Shown in pieces: positions 40,686 to 44,465 of a DNA stretch of 44,465 nt. The position numbers and the translations under genes are program-made. Position 1 is the stretch's first letter; the number at the start of each line of letters is the position of its first letter. The notes below the pieces were generated by a model. That model was not told the DNA's origin. It did no database searches and worked only from the letters and a program-made list of their open reading frames with translations. Source of the stretch: Prevotellaceae bacterium (GTDB taxonomy: Bacteria; Bacteroidota; Bacteroidia; Bacteroidales; UBA932); the NCBI GenBank assembly GCA_031257315.1, contig JAIROW010000187.1:1-44465 (forward strand). The letters run 5' to 3'.

Positions 40686-42881
40686 TCAATTGGCAATTTC
40701 CGACATAAATTTTATTCTTACCAGTCTGATTTCTTCTTCTTCATAGTCGTCGCCAAGCGCTTCCATTGCTTCGTCCATAGTTCCAAGTTCGGCTTCGTTT
40801 CTGAAAAAGTCAAAAATATCGTCCCGTTTTTCTTCGTCGAGAACTTCATTTATATAATAATCGATATTTAATTTTGATCCGGAATTAACTATCGATTCAA
40901 TTTCGTCAAGCAGCGACATCATGTCTATATCTCTTGCCTGACAGATGTCGGCAAAGTCAATTCTTTTGTCAATGCTTTGAATAATAAATACCTTGTTGCT
41001 CGATTTGTTTACTACCGATTTCACAATCATATCCTGCGGACGCACGATTTCTTTTTCATCGACATAAGCCTTAATCAGTTCAACAAAAGGTTTGCCGTAT
41101 TTTTTTGCCTTACCTTCTCCTACGCCCTGGCAGTTTTTCAGTTCGTCGATTGTAATCGGGTACAGTATAGCCATGTCTTCGAGCGAAGGGTCTTGAAATA
41201 TGACAAAGGGGGGCAGATTCAGTTTTTTGGCAACGCTTTTACATTCCTGTTTCAGCATCGAGAGCAGTTCTTCGTCGCATGCAATTTCGCCGTTTTTGGC
41301 TGAGTTAACCTGAACGCTGTCGTCGTCGTCGCCATCTTCGTATGTCCTGTCCATCGTTATCATTATTTTATAAGGATTTTCAAGATACTGGCGTCCTTTT
41401 TCCGTCAGATGCAGCAGCCCGTAATTTTCTATTTCCTTGTCAATCAATTCTTCGACCAGCGCTTTTCGTATGACCGAGTTCCACAGACGCGGACTTTCGT
41501 CGGCTCCTTCGCCGAATATTTCCAGCTCGTCGTGTTCATACGAGCGTATGGCTGAATTGCTTACGCCCATAAGAATTTGAATAATATAGTCGATTTTGAA
41601 TTTTTCCTTCACGGCAAGTATTGCTTCGAGAACGGTTTTAATATATTCTTCGCCCTCGAACTGGATTTTGGGATTGAGGCAGTTATCGCAGTTTTCGCAA
41701 TTTTCTGTCGTATATTCTTCGCCAAAATAATGCAGAAGGAATTTCCGGCGACAGATTGACGATTCGGCAAAAGCCGAAGCTTCCATCAGCAGCTGTTTGG
41801 TGATTTCCTGTTCGGCTATAGGTTTTCCCTGCATGAATTTTTCCAGTTTTTGAATATCCTTGTAACCGTAGAACATTATACACTGCCCTTCGCCGCCGTC
41901 TCTTCCTGCGCGTCCCGTTTCCTGATAGTATCCTTCCAGACTTTTGGGTATATTATAATGTATAACAAATCGCACGTCCGGCTTGTCGATACCCATTCCG
42001 AAAGCTATTGTTGCAACAATTACGTCAACGTCTTCCATCAAAAAGCTGTCCTGATTGTTAGACCTCGTAATGGCGTCCATGCCGGCATGATACGCCAGCG
42101 ATTTTATGCCGTTAACTTTCAGAACTTCGGCGACTTCTTCGACTTTTCTTCTGCTGAGACAGTAAATTATTCCCGATTTTCCCTCGTTTGCCCTGATAAA
42201 TTTAATGATTTCCTTCATTGTATTTATCTTGGGTCTGACTTCGTAGTACAGGTTTGAGCGGTTGAACGACGATTTGAAAACATTAGCGGCAAGCATGTCC
42301 AGATTTTTCTGAATATCGTGCTGAACCTTGGGCGTTGCCGTTGCCGTCAGCGCAATTATGGGCGATGCGCCAATTTGTGTAATTATCGAACGTATGCGCC
42401 GGTATTCGGGTCGGAAATCGTGTCCCCACTCCGATATGCAGTGTGCTTCGTCCACAGCATAAAACGATATTTTCAGCTGTTTGAGAAACTGAATGTTCTC
42501 CTCTTTCGTCAACGATTCGGGAGCGACATACAGCATTTTCGTATGTCCTCTTACAACGTCTTCTCTGACCCTGGTTATCTGCGCCTTATTCAGCGTCGAA
42601 TTTAAAAAGTGCGCAACGCCTTCTTCCGTAAATCCGCGCATTGCATCAACCTGATTTTTCATCAGCGCAATCAACGGCGATATGACAATTGCCGTACCTT
42701 CCATTATCAGAGCTGGAAGCTGATAGCACAGCGATTTTCCGCCTCCCGTAGGCATCAATACAAATGTATCGTGTCCCGACAGTACGCTCCGAATTATTAC
42801 TTCCTGATTCCCCTTGAAATAAGAGAAACCGAAATATTTTTTTAGATATTCGGTCAACGAAATATCTGCATAATTTTTCAT
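40686..42881 (-). CDS. recQ: ATP-dependent DNA helicase RecQ
   Basis: VLMPTGGGKSLCYQLPAL, DEAHCISEWGHDFRPEYR, GYYQETGRAGRDG, Zn-binding Cys cluster, HRDC domain. Confidence 0.97.
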   Translation of the reverse strand: MKNYADISLTEYLKKYFGFSYFKGNQEVIIRSVLSGHDTFVLMPTGGGKSLCYQLPALIMEGTAIVISPLIALMKNQVDAMRGFTEEGVAHFLNSTLNKAQITRVREDVVRGHTKMLYVAPESLTKEENIQFLKQLKISFYAVDEAHCISEWGHDFRPEYRRIRSIITQIGASPIIALTATATPKVQHDIQKNLDMLAANVFKSSFNRSNLYYEVRPKINTMKEIIKFIRANEGKSGIIYCLSRRKVEEVAEVLKVNGIKSLAYHAGMDAITRSNNQDSFLMEDVDVIVATIAFGMGIDKPDVRFVIHYNIPKSLEGYYQETGRAGRDGGEGQCIMFYGYKDIQKLEKFMQGKPIAEQEITKQLLMEASAFAESSICRRKFLLHYFGEEYTTENCENCDNCLNPKIQFEGEEYIKTVLEAILAVKEKFKIDYIIQILMGVSNSAIRSYEHDELEIFGEGADESPRLWNSVIRKALVEELIDKEIENYGLLHLTEKGRQYLENPYKIMITMDRTYEDGDDDDSVQVNSAKNGEIACDEELLSMLKQECKSVAKKLNLPPFVIFQDPSLEDMAILYPITIDELKNCQGVGEGKAKKYGKPFVELIKAYVDEKEIVRPQDMIVKSVVNKSSNKVFIIQSIDKRIDFADICQARDIDMMSLLDEIESIVNSGSKLNIDYYINEVLDEEKRDDIFDFFRNEAELGTMDEAMEALGDDYEEEEIRLVRIKFMSEIAN

Positions 42882-43122
42882 ATATTTATCATTATATCAA
42901 AAAAACAAAAATTGAAATAAATCAAATCCAATTTTATAGCCAAAATTATATATAAAAAATCAAATGTCAAAATTATTGGAATATTTTTTTGATTTTCATT
43001 GATTTTCATGTTTTAAAAACGACGAAAAAAATGCGCCGCAAACTTTTATGACCTGATTTTGGCAGCCTTATTGTCTGAATTGTTTGTGTTTGGATTGCAA
43101 AAATCCGGACTTTGCAAAAATA

Positions 43123-43154
43123 TTGACCAAATCAGGATTTTTAGATTAACTTTG
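43123..43154 (+). promoter_or_regulatory. Bacteroidetes-type promoter upstream of mgsA
   Basis: TTG (43123-43125), 21-nt spacer, TAACTTTG (43147-43154). Confidence 0.45.
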
Positions 43155-43202
43155 CGGCGAATTTTAAGGATATTTTAATACCGATTAATAATAATTAAGA
43201 GT

Positions 43203-43667
43203 ATGAAGGAAAAAACAATAGCGCTTGTCGCTCACGACAACAGAAAAAAAGATTTGGTCGAGTGGGTTGAATTTAATGTCGATATACTGATGAACTACAA
43301 TCTTATATGTACCGGAACTACTGGAATTTTGGTTGAAACCGCTCTCAGAGAAAAACTTGGAGTTAAAAAAGACAGCCTGAAAATCACGAAACTGAAATCA
43401 GGCCCGCTTGGCGGCGACCAGCAAATGGGGGCAATGATTGCCGAAGGAAAAATAGACTACCTTATATTTTTGTGGGATCCGATGGAACCTCAGCCCCACG
43501 ACGTTGACGTAAAAGCCCTGTGGCGGATTGCTTCCGTTTACAACATTCCAACGGCTATCAACCGTTCTACTGCCGATTTTATTATCTCTTCTCCCCTAAT
43601 GAACTACGATTACCGTCCAATCCGCAAAGATTTTTCAGAATATCTTAATCGGGTTGTAGAACTTTAA
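43203..43667 (+). CDS. mgsA: Methylglyoxal synthase
   Basis: IALVAHDNRKKDLVEWVEFN; CTGTTGILVE; KSGPLGGDQQMGAMIAEGKIDYLIFLWDPMEPQPHDVDVKALWRIA; YNIPTAINRSTADFI. Confidence 0.97.
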   Translation: MKEKTIALVAHDNRKKDLVEWVEFNVDILMNYNLICTGTTGILVETALREKLGVKKDSLKITKLKSGPLGGDQQMGAMIAEGKIDYLIFLWDPMEPQPHDVDVKALWRIASVYNIPTAINRSTADFIISSPLMNYDYRPIRKDFSEYLNRVVEL

Positions 43668-43689
43668 AGCAATTGACAATTGATAATCG

Positions 43690-43720
43690 TAGAGACGCGA
43701 TTTATCGCGTCTCTATTTTT
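43690..43720. repeat. TAGAGACGCGATttATCGCGTCTCTA palindrome followed by T5
   Basis: 12-bp perfect stem 3' of mgsA. Second copy of 9450-9480. Could act as a terminator. Confidence 0.92.
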
Positions 43721-43724
43721 CACG

Positions 43725-43786
43725 AAAAGCAGGCGAGCTTTTCAAAAAAGCAGGCGAGCTTTCATAAAAAAGCAGGCGAGCTTTTT
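43725..43786. repeat. 3-unit version of the GCAGGCGAGC minisatellite
   Basis: Three gcaggcgagct units, same flanks as the 11-unit array at 9484-9721. Confidence 0.95.
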
Positions 43787-43800
43787 GACAATTGATAATA

Positions 43801-44465
43801 ATGCGAATCAGGAGTTAAAATGTCCCGCAGGGACAAAATTTTCATAACCGCAGGCGAGCGATAGCGTTGCCTGCGGCTAAAAACGACAATAACAGACTGC
43901 CTGAAAGGCAGAACTCTATCACAAAAGAATTAAAGTTTTGCCTTACAGGCAAAGATGAGAACGATTGTGCTACCGCATACCGCGCTTCGCTTGTTTGCGG
44001 TTATGAAAATTCGGCTTTTTAAGCCGTACCCCTAACCCCTTGCTAAGCCGCAGGCAACGTTGCGCTCGCCTGCGGTTATGCGAGAGTTCGGCTTTTAAAG
44101 CCTGTTCAAACCCCCTGACTTTTTGCCCGCAGGGACAAAATTTTCATAACCGCAGGCGAGCGATAGCGTTGCCTGCGGCTAAAAACGACAACAACCGACT
44201 GACTGAAAGGCAGAACTCTATTGCAAAAGCATTAATGTTTTGCCTTACAGGCAAAGATGAGAACGATTGTGCTACCGCATACCGCGCTTCGCTTGTTTGC
44301 GGTTATGAAAATTAAGCCCATTCGGGCTAAAAGTCAGGTTGTTCATAACAGCGGCTTGAAAAGCCGAACCTTCATAACCGCAGGCGAGCGTAGCGTTGCC
44401 TGCGGACAACGAAACGTACAAGCACCCCCTGCCCGAATGGGCAGAACAATAACGACTGAGGCGTT
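43801..44465 (+). repeat. Modular palindromic intergenic element, copy D (expanded; runs off the window)
   Basis: Starts ATGCGAATCAGGAG. Contains two ~190-bp direct copies (43821-44011 and 44124-44313) plus further hairpin modules. The terminal TGATTCGCAT is not reached before 44465. Confidence 0.88.

Noticed and set aside
44040-44315. 91-aa ORF in the right-edge repeat region
   Set aside because: Lies inside duplicated hairpin modules of element D; its sequence is dictated by the repeats.

Overview
This window looks like a Bacteroidales-type chromosomal segment. It has SusC/SusD, T9SS-type PorD, a Bacteroidetes-style AMP nucleosidase and TAnnTTTG promoter boxes. Gene content, in order: a SusC-SusD-BACON/LamG glycan-uptake operon (+); a convergent GH95 alpha-L-fucosidase; ruvB/HAD/aroD/ispG; a glycan-lipid-like block (transglutaminase-like, GT-C membrane protein, methyltransferase, methyltransferase-GT2 fusion); lipoprotein and PorD genes; a deoxynucleoside kinase; AMP nucleosidase; a GH92 mannosidase; der, pheT, cls, DUF4294, manC and trmB; an extremely acidic WDDDD-repeat ORF; CvpA, FtsB/DivIC, OmpA, S9 peptidase, recQ and mgsA. 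I saw no tRNA, rRNA, CRISPR array or transposase. The most unusual content is intergenic. A family of ~230-256 bp elements (6240-6495, 9736-9991, 26397-26627, 43801 to window end) is bounded by ATGCGAATCA...TGATTCGCAT terminal inverted repeats and built almost entirely from short GC-rich hairpin modules. The modules are swapped or duplicated between copies. Two copies sit beside a 21-22 bp hairpin-forming tandem repeat (11 units versus 3 units) and a TAGAGACGCGAT..ATCGCGTCTCTA palindrome. Two 256-bp copies flank the GH95 gene in inverted orientation. All calls come from reading the sequence and the supplied ORFs; no database search was run.
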